Of a stretch of DNA of 64,000 nucleotides, positions 38,111 to 50,399 are shown one piece after another. The notes under the pieces were generated by a model. It was not told the DNA's origin. It saw nothing but the letters and a program-made list of their open reading frames with translations, and ran no database searches. The translations under genes and the position numbers were made by a program. Where the stretch lies: contig JAJHTX010000013.1 of the NCBI GenBank assembly GCA_032164295.1, positions 992,001 to 1,056,000 of the forward strand. The letters are read 5' to 3'. The stretch is from Inonotus obliquus (Eukaryota > Basidiomycota > Agaricomycetes > Hymenochaetales > Hymenochaetaceae). Each line of letters begins with the position of its first letter. The stretch's first letter is position 1.

Positions 38111-39641
38111 ATGACAATGCTCGGGGTTCATTCAAGACGTACTAGGACTCGGAAGGTCGGAGGGCTTGCGGGCGTGGTTGCTCTGACGCTAGTGTGCGCT
38201 GGAACTGCGCAGGCTGCTCAGGACTTCACGATGGTCCAGAATCACCAGGGACAGAATTTGTGAGTTATCTTCCTTACTTGCGCCAAGTTATGGATGTTCA
38301 CGAGTTGTTACAACAGCTTGAGCAATTGGACGTTCTATACCGGTACGGACGTTAATACGACGGGCAACGTTTTCTTCGAGGACGAACAGGTGTCGCAGCA
38401 AGACCAAGTACGTACCTCCCTTACTCCACTAGTTGTTTCTGCTTAATAAAGTTGCTGCCTCCTCATTCACCCTATAGCTCACCTTCGTGAACTCTGCGGG
38501 CAATTTTATCATCAAGGTTGACAACACAACTGATGGGGCCGGCAACGATACGTTCGGTCGACCTAGTGTGAAGCTCCTCTCCGCCTATTCTATCACTGAG
38601 GGCAACCTCATTTTGTTCGATGCGGTGCATCTGCCGTTTGGGGTCAGTCCAATTTTTCCATTATGTACAATCCGCAGCAGCCACGGCTGACATGACGCAT
38701 GTTATTTTTGGATGTGGTGTGGATACTATTTTGGGGTCGGTAGTGCTCAGGTAAGCGGAATTATCATTAGAGTTGGGAACGTGTAATGATGTCTTCATTC
38801 AGTTTGGCCTGCGTTCTGGAGTCAAGGTCAGAATTGGCCAGACGATGGTGAGATCGATATCATCGAAGGGGTAAGTCTATCCTCCGCTATTGAATTAAAA
38901 TCAAAATTCGAAACGACATGTCTGGTGCAGGTAAACCAACAAAGCGAGAATACGATCTCACTGCACACACTCGACGGATGCACGCACCCAGACAGCTCTG
39001 CCTCTTCCTCAATCGAGACAGGTCAACTCGTCTCAACGGATTGCTTCAACCAAACAAACGGGAACCAAGGCTGTATCGTCCAAGTCCCAGGCAACTCCTA
39101 CGGCGAATCATTCTCCAACTCCGGCGGAGGCGTATACGCAGTGAACTGGAACTCCTCCGGCCTATACATGTGGTTCTTCCCGCGCAACTCCATCCCAACC
39201 GACCTCCCTACAGATTCACCCAATCCAGACGGCTGGGGTCTCCCAGCAGCGGCTTACCCCACGTCCTCATGCGACACCAGTAAATTCATCAAGCCACAGA
39301 CACTCATTCTGGATATAACGATTTGTGGTAACTTTGCTGGTGCGCCTGACGTTTTTCCGAATACGGGGTGTTCGGGTGTGTGTACGGACCTTGTGGCGAA
39401 TCCGAGGAATTATGATGATGCGTATTTTGAGATTTCGTATGTGAGGGTGTTTAGTCAGGGTGGGGCGGCTGGGGGTGTTGTTACTGGTGGAGGTGGAGGA
39501 GGGGGGAGTTCGACGAGTGGGGCGGATGGGAGTGAGGCTACGTCGGCTTCGGCTTCGATTTCGATTTTAACGATGACTTTGCAATCTGCTGCTTCGGTTT
39601 TGACGTTGCTTGGTGCTGCGTTGTCTTTCGTTGTTCTGTAG
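38111..39641 (+). CDS. GH16 endo-1,3(4)-beta-glucanase (laminarinase type), probably GPI-anchored
   Basis: Cell-wall or extracellular beta-glucanase. The start at 38111 gives a basic N-region and then a hydrophobic signal segment (GLAGVVALTLVCAGTAQA). The catalytic block is SVWPAFWSQGQNWPDDGEID with EIDIIEG, carrying both catalytic Glu of the ExDxxE motif. Later family blocks are QQSENTISLHTLDGC, GVYAVNWNSSGLYMWFFPRN and KFIKPQTLILDITICGNFAG. A Gly/Ser-rich linker and a C-terminal hydrophobic tail (VLTLLGAALSFVVL) suggest a GPI anchor. A 7-nt exon (38744-38750, TGCTCAG) between 101- and 52-nt introns rebuilds PFG-C-S-V-WPAFW, as in other family members. A decayed inverted copy lies at 45740-46500. 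Confidence 0.92.
38744..38750 (+). other. 7-nt micro-exon of GH16
   Basis: TGCTCAG is preceded by GGTAG and followed by GTAAGC. It joins PFG (ending 38642) to TTTGGCCT (from 38803), giving PFGCSVWPAFW in frame. Confidence 0.8.
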
Positions 39642-41366
39642 ACTGTGGTCGTAGTCGCTAATTCCAGTGGACATGCTTAAGCCTTTCAAGTACTTATACC
39701 ATTACCATTCCCCGTACGGTTTCGTACAATGTTAGTGTAGTACTTTCTTCTTTCTTCAATACTCACAGAGTTTATAATCACGCATTCCCTTCCTTTCCTT
39801 TTGATTGTTCTTGCAAATATTATGTAAACCGAACCATAGTACCTAGGTACTTACGTGTACACGTACGTATCATTCATACGACCATCCATCCCTTTTCATA
39901 CATACATCCATAGACGCACTAACATTAGAACTGAAGCTGACTAGTTCATACTGGACACTGGATACTCTTCAAATCTCAATGAAAAGTAATTTTTTACATC
40001 GTATTAATATTCACATATAAATTACTATTCTACAATTCATCGAATAGCCGAATAGCTGAATCGTCAAATCATCGAATCATCGAATCTCTGAATTATCGAA
40101 TTATCGAATCATCGAAGAAAATCTCAACAATTTGATCCTTTGTCAACAAAATAACGAAATAACGAAATAGAGAATAGCCAAATCACGATGAAGAGAAATA
40201 ACGAAATCAAACAGAATTTCTCGGCTCGGCTTGATACACTGTATAGTAGTGAAGTTGACTTGAACTAGTTCGAGAGTCGAGTGTCGAGAGTCGAGAGGAG
40301 GGGTGAGTGTCAGTGGTGAGTGTCAGTGGTGAGTGGCGAGTGCCAGTGGTGAGTCGTGAGTTGTGAGTGGGGAGTGGTATTTATATGCTACCTGGGCACC
40401 TCCAGTATCGTCATCTCACCCTCCTCCTAATCACATTCTCATTCTCACACTCATTCTTATTCTCGGTCTCGGGCTCGGTCCAAGTCGATGTCGAATAATG
40501 ATCCTTGCAGACAGAGCGCGGGAAAGGATCACCAATCTACGTGTATACATATACAGTAAAAGATTCCCAGAAGATCTGATGTAGGAATATTAATAGCACA
40601 GCGAGATGTTCCGATGTCCGGATAGTTGGTCGAGTGGATCCCACCAGCGTCAGGGCCGTCGATCACGAGACGATTTTGGCCTCGTCGTCCTCGTAGGGAT
40701 CATGAGAGCCTCAAGGCCCAAGGTCCAAGGCCGCTCCGTTACATCGCACATACCAAGTTCTCACAATAAGTACGATGGATGTAGACCATGTGCTCGATAG
40801 GACCATGAGAAGATGGAATAGAGATAGTGTACGCTAAATTAGCATGGGGGTTCACCTCTAACGTTTAGAGGAGGCGAGCACTTGACCAGGCCAGGGATTC
40901 CGAAGGCGGACCGTAGACGGGGCGGATAGACAACACGCGGCATGGTCAATAGCCACGTCATACAACATCTGCTTCCGTACTCAGACTCGACACAAGCTCG
41001 CGTATACCTCGCACAGTGTACTCGACATGAAAGCTAGAGATGAATACATTCAGTAGAACAACGTGGTTATAGTTTGGTAGCGATGAGGATTTTCAGGCAC
41101 ATCCGGAGATTCACAACCGTATATATCATTGTATTTCGCAAATATTACTCTCACTCGTCCTCTTTCCCTCACCATAGCCCGCCACCTCAGGTCTTAACAT
41201 CAACGGGAACTCAAGACCATCGAAATCCGACTGCGACAATAGGACACACAAAAATAGACCTCTTACCTCCGTTTTCCCAATCCGGTCTCTTGGGTCTCTT
41301 GGTTCTCAACTTATGTCCAACACGTTCTGACAGCCTCTCTCTCTCAATCCATCATCACAGCACCGA
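39642..41366. repeat. intergenic region rich in short imperfect repeats
   Basis: No gene supported. Around 40040-40120 there are many variants of ATCGAAT, then AATAACGAAAT copies at 40148-40200, then GAGTCGAGTGTC and GTGAGTGTCAGTG copies at 40260-40370. The last few hundred bases are the probable promoter of the next gene. Confidence 0.6.
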
Positions 41367-44300
41367 ATGGACGACACAATGTCAGACCATTCAGCCGTAA
41401 ATCCAGCTGCAGGCGGCGTAGGTGTCGACAGCACTTGGCTGCGTGACGACCACCGCATCATTCTCTACACCCTCGTCAGCCTGGCACTCGTTCTAGGCGG
41501 TCACAGGACATGGCGGGAATACCACCGTTACCGCGAGAATGCTGCCCGTAGGGCTAAGATCTTACGACTCGTCGAGACTTCCAGGAGAGAGAAGGAGAGG
41601 GAGAGGAAGCTCGCTGCGGGATTTGCGGTCGGCGCTGAGGCGGTGGACACGCACACGGCCATACACGCCGTGGCAAACGGCAACGCCCATGATGAACGCA
41701 GTGCAGAATTCGTGGGGGGTGCTAGTGTGCCACGTGCGAGCTCAAGTAAATCATTATCCTCCTCTCCGTCCGCCCAGGACCTGAAGGCGCGGCCCGAGAA
41801 CGCCACGAACGCGAAACGGCCCAGAGAACGCCGGAGACGAGGCCGGGATATGTATAAGGAAGGCATCAAGCAAGAACGCAAGAAATCTTCTGCCTCTTCC
41901 TCTTCTCTTGCACCAAACTCAGTCTCAAGGCATGCTGAGCCTTCATCATTGCCAGTTCAAGCAACTTCGGGTTCTGACGCCGATGCGTCACGTTCCCGCT
42001 CTCGTTCGCGCTCGGAATACAGAGCACGTTCAGGGTCTCACTCAGGAGTACGCTCAGACTCAGCTTCACGGTCACGGTCACGCTTGCGGACGAGACACGA
42101 CGACGAAGTGGAGGTGGGGGAGGATGGTACTTCCGAAGATACTCCGAGGCCCGACGCCAATTCAGAGACGGCGCCTTTTCAATTTGACCTCGCGCCTCCT
42201 GAAACTGCAACCGCGTCCGCAGTACAATGTGCTCGCAACGTGTCCAGGAACACCCCTAATATCACAAGCGCTGCCACCGTAGCCGCCTTGACGACGAATA
42301 TCAAATGTCGCACGCCGACACCTCCGCTAACATATAGTGGTCCCTCGAGTAACTCAAGTATCTCAGGGAAAATGTCCGACTCTGGTTTGAGCTTTAGCTC
42401 CTCTACCTCTGTATCCGCCCCCGACTCTGCTCTGGCACGTGCGGGCTCTCCGGTCTTGCATTCATTCAATCTTGACTTTGATCTCGATGTCAATCTCGAC
42501 CGACGTGGACTAGGAAAGAGGCGGCTCTCAGGTTATGAATTGGAGGCTGCGATGATTTCGCAACCCGTTCCGAGCGCACCGAACAGCGAGGAGCAGCGGC
42601 CTCCTTGGCTTGGGTTAGACTCGGAGGATGACTCAAGAAGCCAGAGTCCTTCTCATTCGCAACTTGAGGGAGGCAACGCTGGCAAACAAGATATTAATGA
42701 TTCTATGGAAGGGTACACTCATGCTCCGAAGACACCATCATCGAGTTCGTTTGCCTCGTTCGGGGGCGTTTCCGATACGAGCGCGAATGTCAGCGCGAGC
42801 ATGAGCGAATATTCGATCTCTGGAAAAGAGAACAAGAACTCAGACGCGGAGCAATCATCAACGTTAAGAACGACATCAATAACGACAACAGGGGTAGGCA
42901 ATAGCTTTAGTAGTCGAAGGAAAGTAAGCAAGAACAGAAGTGGAAGCCCACCACCACCTCGCTTTCGTTCTCTGTCTCGTCCTTCAGGATCAGGGCTTGG
43001 TTTTGTGCGCGGGTCGCCTTTTCACTCCAATAGCTTACCACTCCCCATGCTTCCACTCACGAGTCTTAGTGCGGGAGTCTCACCAAGCTCAACGCCGCCT
43101 CCTTTTATGGCGGGACAGAGGGAGGGAGCGGCGTATAAACTTGCGCTTGAGACTGCTAAGCGCAGAGAGCTTGAACAGAGAAAGGAGGTGGATAGATGTA
43201 GGGCTGAGCTGGAGCGCCTAAGGACTAGATGGAACGATGATGTCGAGAGGGGACGAAGGAGGGAAACTGAAGTGGGTAACGTCTCAATTTTGTCATCTTA
43301 GTCGTGATGTTAACTTTTCTATAGTTGCAAGCCCAACTCCAGTTGGTGACGAGTCAGATGCACGCACTTTCGATGACGGTTTCACAGATGCAGATGCATC
43401 CGCATCCTTACCTCTCTCATCCGCAAAGTCACAGTGCGACTACCTCAAGTCAACAGCAATCGACCCCTTCAAGCTCCACGTTTCCTCCGTACCCTCCTCC
43501 TATTCCACCATTCTCCGCAATACCCGTTACCGGTCCTGAATCTAGTGCTGGTCCCGGTGCCACTTCCTACCCAGGATCTGGGCCAGGTTCTCCGTATCCA
43601 CCGGGAACAGCGCAGACGTATCCGTACCCCTATCCCTATCCCTACCCGTACCTGTATCCGTATCCACTGGTTCCAACCCCTCCGCATTTACTTCCTCGTT
43701 CCATGTCTAGATCTATTTCGGCTTCCTGCTCTACATCAGGGTCCCGGTCCGGGTCTATGAGAGGGAGTGATAGTGCCGGTGGGAGCACCAGTGGCAGTAG
43801 GAAGGCGTCACCGGCGAGGGAAAGTCAATATGCTCTTGCGCGGAGTGAACATATCTCCCCTGATTTCCAGGGCAATCTAAACTTCGGGTTCCGAGAAACG
43901 GGCGAAGAGAAGAGGAGTCTAGACGAGTGGGCTACGAGAGGACTATTTAATGATCAAGATACGAATTCGGTGGATGAAGATGGCGCAGATACTGGTGTGG
44001 AAGTGGGCGTGAGCTCGGAGCTCGTTGAAGCTATTCTGAAGCGGCCGAGTAGTATCGCTTTGAGTTATCGAGCAGGTGGGAGATCCCCTTCTGCACCTGC
44101 GCCTGCGCAAATACGGTCCTTGTGTGGCGCGACGAGAAGTGCGAGTACGAGTTGTGTGAATGGCATTAATACCCGAACGAGTTCACGTGTGGTTGAGGGA
44201 CGAGCGACGAGTGGGGATGAAGGGTTTAGGTTTGCGAGTCTTTCGGAGTTGGGGAACCCGCTGCCGCGGAGGAGGAGGGGGGTGGAGGGGGAGGGGAGAC

Positions 44301-44518
44301 GGTGTTGGGTTGTGTATGATACGGATGGAGTTGGGAATGGGAATAGGAAGGAAGAGGTGGAGGTGGAGAGGGAGAGGGAGAGGGAGAGGGATAAAAGTGG
44401 GGAGGAGGCGGGTTCGATGGTTATGAGTCCAGAGGAAGAGACTCGTGTTCCTGATTCTGGTATCGTTGACGGAGTGGGGGATGCGGACGAGAGAGAGGAT
44501 GATGAACGAACGAGTTAA
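41367..44518 (+). CDS. Ser-rich single-pass membrane protein with coiled coil, unknown function
   Basis: Two long exons joined at 43273/43325 (donor GAA|GTGGGT, acceptor CTATAG|TTGCAA), about 1,030 residues. The start at 41367 (MDDTMSDHSAVNP) is followed by one transmembrane segment (IILYTLVSLALVLGGH) and a basic helix (RRAKILRLVETSRREKERER). Most of the protein is disordered: Ser/Arg-rich runs, a DFDLDVNLDRRGLGKR island, a coiled coil (YKLALETAKRRELEQRKEVD) continuing across the intron into LQAQLQLVTSQMHAL, a Pro/Tyr repeat (TYPYPYPYPYPYLYPYP), and a basic/acidic tail with EVERERERERDK. I know no named family. The layout suggests a membrane-anchored scaffold, but that is inference. Confidence 0.75.
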
Positions 44519-44538
44519 TGTCCAAGCGGTATTCCCGC

Positions 44539-45451
44539 TTTCTTGCCTTCTTGCCTTCTTGCCTTCTTGCCTTCTTGCCTTCTTGCCTTCCTGCCTTCCT
44601 GCCTTCCCGCCTTCCCGCCTCACTGCTTTCCTGCCTTCCTGACCACAATGAAAACCCTTCTTTTCGTCCTTTCGTCCTTGACGTCTATGAAATGAGTGAC
44701 GAATTGATTCTTCGCGTTGGTTTTTTACTTGATGCCTTATCGAAATGTCGAATGTCGAAAAGTCGAATGGTCGAATGTCGAATGTCGAAACGTTATTGCT
44801 TGCTTGGGCTTGTATGTTGAATGGAGAATGTTGAATTATCCATATCTATATTCATATCTATATTCATATCTATATTCATGGCCATAGCCATAACCATAGC
44901 CTGAGGCCAAGATCGAGGCCGCTACATGTACAAGCGACACAACTCTCTTTACTCTTACCTCTTTACTCTTTACTCAAGTGAAGTGAAGTGAAGTGACGTG
45001 GATGCAGTATTATACGTGGAATGGTATACTCCGAGTCGAAAGGTATGAGGCATGAGGCATGTCCATCTGTCCATTGACACGACGCACGACCGCAGTCTAC
45101 AGAATAAAATAATGAGGGATAACGCGGCACATAGATACATAGACACTGAGACACAGAGATACAGAGATACACCAATGCCAATGCCAATGCTAAATGCTAA
45201 ATGCTGAAAGCAAAACTACATATTCCAGTTCCAGTTCCAGATCGTAATTTCGTAATTTCGTAATTTCGTAATTCGTAATTCGTAATTCGTAAAGCCCCAA
45301 TTCGGAAAGAATGGCTAGTAGCTACCCCTCATCACTTTTACTTTCATTTTCACTTTCATTTTCATTTTCGTTTTCGTACTAGTTGAAGAAGAGTTGAAGA
45401 CGACGTGTGTGGTTAGTAGTTAGTAATTAGTAGTTAGTAGTTAGTAGTAGT

Positions 45452-45490
<39 letters not shown>

Positions 45491-45492
45491 CC
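44539..45492. repeat. cluster of unrelated microsatellites
   Basis: In order: (CTTGCCTT)n at 44539-44641, (TCGAATG)n at 44750-44792, (ATATTCATATCT)n at 44840-44880, (GTGAA)n near 44977-44997, (GTAATTTC) then (GTAATTC)n at 45246-45292, (TTTTCA)-type at 45336-45378, and (TAG)n at 45417-45490. No gene lies in this stretch. Confidence 0.9.
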
Positions 45493-45739
45493 GCCTCAGT
45501 TTCAGTTTCAGTTTCAGTCTTAGTTTCACCACTCTGAAGTTTGAACACTCTGAAGTTTGAACACTCTGACACTGGGACCGTATTGTGACTAAACATCATA
45601 ATATGAAAGCCTCATAACACGCATTTCTCATATCATAATTCTGATTCCGATTCCTTGGGTTAGTCTGCTGCTTGGAGCTACGAGGTGTGTAGTCTGCAAA
45701 TCTGCGAGTTTGTAGTTTGTAGTTTGTAGTTTGTAGTTT

Positions 45740-46500
45740 GGATCCAAACCCCGAACCCCCAAACCTCGAACACGAACAACCTGTGTTGGGGAAAAACGCC
45801 AGGATCACCGACAAAGTTGCCACAAAATTCGAGTCGTTATATCCAGAATCCAGAATCCAGAATGATGAATTTGTAGTTTGTGGTTTGATGATCGAATTTA
45901 CTTGTGTCGCATATCGCATATCGCATATCACATATTGCATGAGGAAGTGGGGTAAGCGACTGCTGGAAGACACACAACCGTCTGGACTCTGGATTAGGTG
46001 AAATCTGCAGGGAGATCGGTTGGGATTTTTGTTTGAGACACGATCACGAGGGAAGAACCATTTGTGTAGACCGGAGGAGTTCCAGTTCATTGCGTATATG
46101 TACGCCTCTGCTGGAGGTAGAGAATGATTCGCCGTAGGAGTTGCCTGGGACTTGGACGATACAGGCATACAGGCATACGGCCTTGGTTATTGTCTGTTTG
46201 GCTATGGCTGAAACAGTCACTGGCAGTCTGAACCGACTTGACCTTGTCTCGCCGTCTCGCTGCAGGAAGAGGCAGAGAGCTGACTGGGTGCGTGCACCCG
46301 TCGAGTGTAGTGTATGCAGTGATATCATATTATGGCTTTGCTGGTTTGCCTGCAATAGACATGAGACATGACGTTTCAAAATTTGATTTTACTTCAATAC
46401 CGAAAGGTAGACATACCATACCCCTTTGATGATATCGTTCTCACGATCCGACGCACCGCCAGACCGTGCTCTGATTGATTCTGGAGCGTCCGTATTCTGG
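45740..46500 (-). pseudogene. decayed inverted copy of the GH16 gene
   Basis: The minus strand matches exons and one intron of the GH16 gene at 38111. Matching pieces are NQQSHNMISLHTLHS, CIVQVPGNSYGESFS, AMNWNSSGLHKWFFPRD and FFPNTGCS. The catalytic motif EIDIIEG has become ENDIIKG, so the last catalytic Glu is lost. Frames break many times. Short words present once in the parent occur three times here (TTCTGGA near 45843, GATATGC near 45905, ACTACAA near 45722). Confidence 0.88.
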
Positions 46501-47074
46501 TATGGATGGGAATAAAGTGTCATCAGTCGGCACTACTCAAAGGAATGCTACCGACTGTTCCGCGCTCGATGCATCCTTTCATCAAAACTGTTGGCACTGT
46601 TCGACAATTCTGTACGGAGCAGACAACTCGGAGCTCCGAGTCTTATGAACCATTTTTACTTCCGTGAGAAGTCAAGTTGGTATAGACGCTGGGAGTAGGG
46701 AGCGTTCGGTGAGACTTGCAGCCAATATGTGTACTACATATCATGATACCGCATCTAAATCATTTGAAGTCCAGGACTTCGATCTTCAAGGCACCAGGAC
46801 ACCTTCGCCGGCCGGGTATTTTAAGTCCTCACTTTCTTTTCGGAGAAATGGTAACCATTTTATCGAGAATCGAGAAGTCCGAAAGAAGTCGTTGAAAAAG
46901 AGCGATCACGGCGAGATATATGAATTGGGATTAACTACTGAACCATTGTTATTTTCGGAAGGTAGGCACAAGAATGAGCACTGAGACACACTCGCGACTT
47001 GCTTCGGTATGTCTTCGTCGTAGACGTTTGTCCCAGGCAGTCGAGATGTCGGACTGGGTTGGAATTATCATCGG
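46501..47074. other. spacer, no gene identified
   Basis: One 106-codon frame (46664-46984) lacks any recognisable domain. No splice signals support it. Confidence 0.35.
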
Positions 47075-47893
47075 ATCAGAGTGCAGAGTCAAGCCACGTA
47101 TAATGCCGTTCATCGTGCAGGATTTGACGGAGTCGAAATACATTGCGCTCATGGATCCTTACCTAACCAGTTCCTCGCTGATAGATCAAATTGTCGCACC
47201 GACCAGTGGGGAGGGAATGTCGCGAATCGTATACGATTCCCGTTTGAGCTGATCCAGAAAGTTGTCAGTGTCGTGGGTGAGGAAAGGACCGGGTTTCGGT
47301 TAAGTCCGTTTAGTACTTTCCAAGGTGAGTTTCGTCTCATCCACCCTGACAGTCATCCAATTAATACCATCTAATAGATATGAGAATGGATCATCCATAC
47401 CCAACCTTCGCAGCTTTCGCTGCACGCGCGCGAGAAGCCTTCCCTCGACTTGCTTTCCTACACATCGTAGAGCCTCGAGTCGCTGGTGCATTCGACCGCG
47501 ATGCACTTGAAGGAGAATCAGATGACTTTCTTCGTGCTATCTGGAACAGTCCGGACAGCCTGAAGAACGGCTCAGCGTACCTCACTTCCGGAGGATACAA
47601 GCCGGGTACAGCGATAGATCATGCGGAGAATAGTGATGAGCTCGTCGTGTTTGGGAGGTATTTCATTTCGAACGTGTGTTTGCCTGCTATCCCGGTTCAT
47701 GGTATTGTCGCTGACATATTTATTGACTTTCTAGCCTGACCTTCCGGCGCGAATCAAGAAAGATATCCCACTTACGCCTTACGAGAGGTCATACTTCTAT
47801 GCTCCAGGACAAGTGGAGGGATACATCGATTTCCCATTTGCAGACCCGGAAACGAAGGCTCTATATGAAGAGAAGAGAAAAGATATTAAGTGA
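47075..47893 (+). pseudogene. 5'-truncated Old Yellow Enzyme copy (OYE-A)
   Basis: Homology to OYE-B starts abruptly at QATYNAVHRAGFDGVEIHCA, in the middle of the barrel. The N-terminal exon and FMN-binding PLTR region are missing. The remaining exons are still open: GEERTGFRLSPFSTFQ, DMRMDHPYPTFAAFAARARE, LAFLHIVEPRVAGAFDRDAL and PDLPARIKKDIPLTPYERSY, to a stop at 47893. HCAHGYL has become HCAHGSL, losing the family Tyr. It is nearest to OYE-B in sequence. No start codon or promoter fits, so it is probably a pseudogene. Confidence 0.8.
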
Positions 47894-49020
47894 AAATGAT
47901 AAATCCTCTGACGGTAGTAGATTAGAGAAAGATACGTAGCTCAAACGATGATGGTTTCTTCAAATATAAGTGGTGAATGAGTGTCGAATACCTATTAAAG
48001 CTGTTCTGTTCGTCTATCTATGTGAAGATAGTGAGAAGTAGACACGACAGGCTCAGTCTTAAAAGGAAGCATGCCATCAATATCAGGGTGCAAGTTCACG
48101 AAACGCACCTGCAACAATCACCAGATTTACCAACAAACCCATCACGAGCTGACTTACGTCACTCATGAACACGCCTAGTTCAATCCCGCCCGTCTCCCCG
48201 CCTTCTTCGAATCCTTGTCAACGATTTGGCATTCCGATGCTAGCTGGTGACACCAACAACGCAACGCGAAGTGTGTCCGTCGTTTCCAGTTTCGTGGACC
48301 AACTTGCCGAGCCAGACACGTTTGCTAGTACGCGCCAAATCTGACCACTGAGCACCAAAAGGTCTCCTATCATTCTGCGGGTGCGAAACTCCGTCAATGT
48401 GTCTGGGTCGGGCACCCCCAGTCGCCACTCAAGTCTCACAGCTCGTAATTCAGCTTCGGGTTATCTAGATATCCAACCTGAAGTATGAACAACCGAAGTC
48501 GTTCTATTCTTGTTGGCATATCATGCAGCCTCGACGAGTGATCAAAACAGAGCAGTGCGTCGGTGCATTCTCAGAGGACGTTACCTGCCTTCTGCTGACT
48601 CGATGGACGTTTCCGAAGTTTCGGATTACATAACACTCACTGTTTCAGACCATGTCAAGCTTGCTCGATGATGGCCAACCCTTACGATCTTAATATGTGA
48701 AACAAAACAACGAATTCGACACAGGCACGATGATACAAGCACGCCACAGTTCATAATTCCAACGAAACATTGTTATCAATTGCATTTGTAAGCGTAATGG
48801 TGTCGACTGCTTACTCATTGTTATCTTGGGGCTTCCTGACACCGTTTGCCGAATATTTCTTTCGACTTACCAAGCAGCTTTCGGTTTATAAGATGGTGGG
48901 GGCGAAACTTTCTGTCACCATTCGAGTCAGAGGAATAGTTGTAGAGTGAGTATCTCATGCATTTCTCAATCTAGGCAAAGCACGGTTAATAGATTGGTTT
49001 CGAACTTTGCAGACACAGAG
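47894..49020. other. spacer with promoter of OYE-B
   Basis: No gene seen. A TATA-like TATAAG at 48887-48892 lies about 130 nt upstream of the OYE-B start. Confidence 0.45.
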
Positions 49021-50399
49021 ATGTCTATCACCAAGACGAAGAAGCTCTTCCAACCGATTCGAGTCGGTAACTTACATCTCGCACATAGAATAGTGCTTGC
49101 TCCTCTCACGCGCGTACGAGCTGATGAAGCACACGTTCCCACTCCAATGATGGTTGAGCAGTATGCTCAGCGGGCAAGTACACCTGGGACGTTACTCATC
49201 ACTGAAGGAACGTTCATTGCTGCGAAGGCGGGAGGCTTTAATCACGTTCCGGGTATATGGAGTGATGAGCAGGTCGAGGCTTGGAAGAAGGTGAGAAGTT
49301 CTTTCTCCATTGACTAGGTTTGTTATTGAATGGGTGGAATAGGTAGTCGATGCGGTTCACGCACGGGGTTCTTACATTTATATGCAACTATACGGGAATG
49401 GACGCGTAGCCGATCCTAGTATCTTGGGAAGACCCGATTCACCGAGTAATCCAGGAGGACCTTATCCCTTGGTCGCACCATCTCCCATTCCATTGTCTAC
49501 ATCAGACCAAAGCATCATTCCTCACGAACTAACGCACGAAGAAATACTCGAATACATCGAATTGCACGGTCAAGCCGCTTATAACGCCGTTCATCGAGCA
49601 GGATTCGACGGAGTTGAAGTTCATTGCGCTCATGGGTACTTGCTTGAACAGTTTCTTGATGATAGATCAAATCGTCGTATAGACAAATGGGGAGGGAGTA
49701 TCGAGAATCGGATACGGTTCCCGTTTGAAGTGATTAAAAAAGTTGTTAGCGTTGTAGGTGAGGAAAGGACGGGGTTTCGGTTAAGTCCGTTCAGTACTTT
49801 TCAAGGTGAGTTTCGTCTCATCCTCCCTGACAGTCTTCGTGACTTTCGATTAATATTGTCTAATAGACATGAGAATGGATCATCCATACCCCACTTTCTC
49901 AGTTTTCGCCTCACGCGTACGAGAAGCATTCCCTCGACTTGCTTACCTACACGTCGTAGAGCCTCGTATCGCTGGTGCAGTCGATCGTAAAGCGCTCGAA
50001 GGAGAGTCTACAGACTTTCTTCGCGTCATCTGGAATAGTCCAGATAGCTTGAAGAATGGATCGGTATACCTCACCGCCGGTGGATACGAACCGGATACTG
50101 CAATAGAGCATGCGGAGAATAGCGATGAACTTGTTGTTTTTGGGAGGTATTTCATCTCAAACGTACGTTTGATTTGTTTACTGTTTGTGAGATTGGGTGT
50201 TAACGCTACCAACGATACGTATCGCTAAAAATTACAGCCCGACCTCCCTACACGAATCAAGAAAGGCATGCCCCTCACGCCTTATGATAGGACATACTTT
50301 TATACGCCGGGACGAATAGAGGGATATATCGACTGGCCATTCGCAGATCCGGAGACGAAGGCTTTCTATGAAGAGAAGATGAAGGAGAACAAGTGGTAA
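49021..50399 (+). CDS. Old Yellow Enzyme, FMN-dependent ene-reductase (OYE-B)
   Basis: NAD(P)H:flavin oxidoreductase of the OYE family, a cytosolic TIM-barrel enzyme that reduces activated C=C bonds. The start at 49021 gives MSITKTKKLFQPIRVGNLHL. FMN-contact PLTRVRA and YAQRASTPGTLLITEGTFI follow. The active site is VEVHCAHGYLLEQFLDDRSN (His-x-x-His form, with Tyr). DKWGGSIENRIRFPFEVI and GYEPDTAIEHAENSDELVVF with GRYFISN|PDLPTRIKK complete the barrel. Exons are separated by short introns after EAWKK, STFQ and YFISN. The C-terminus is AFYEEKMKENKW. All expected motifs are present and no lesions were seen. Confidence 0.92.

Noticed and set aside
44539..45492. CRISPR-like or centromeric repeat array
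   Set aside because: The units are short simple repeats of changing sequence without spacers, in a eukaryotic genome; microsatellites explain them.
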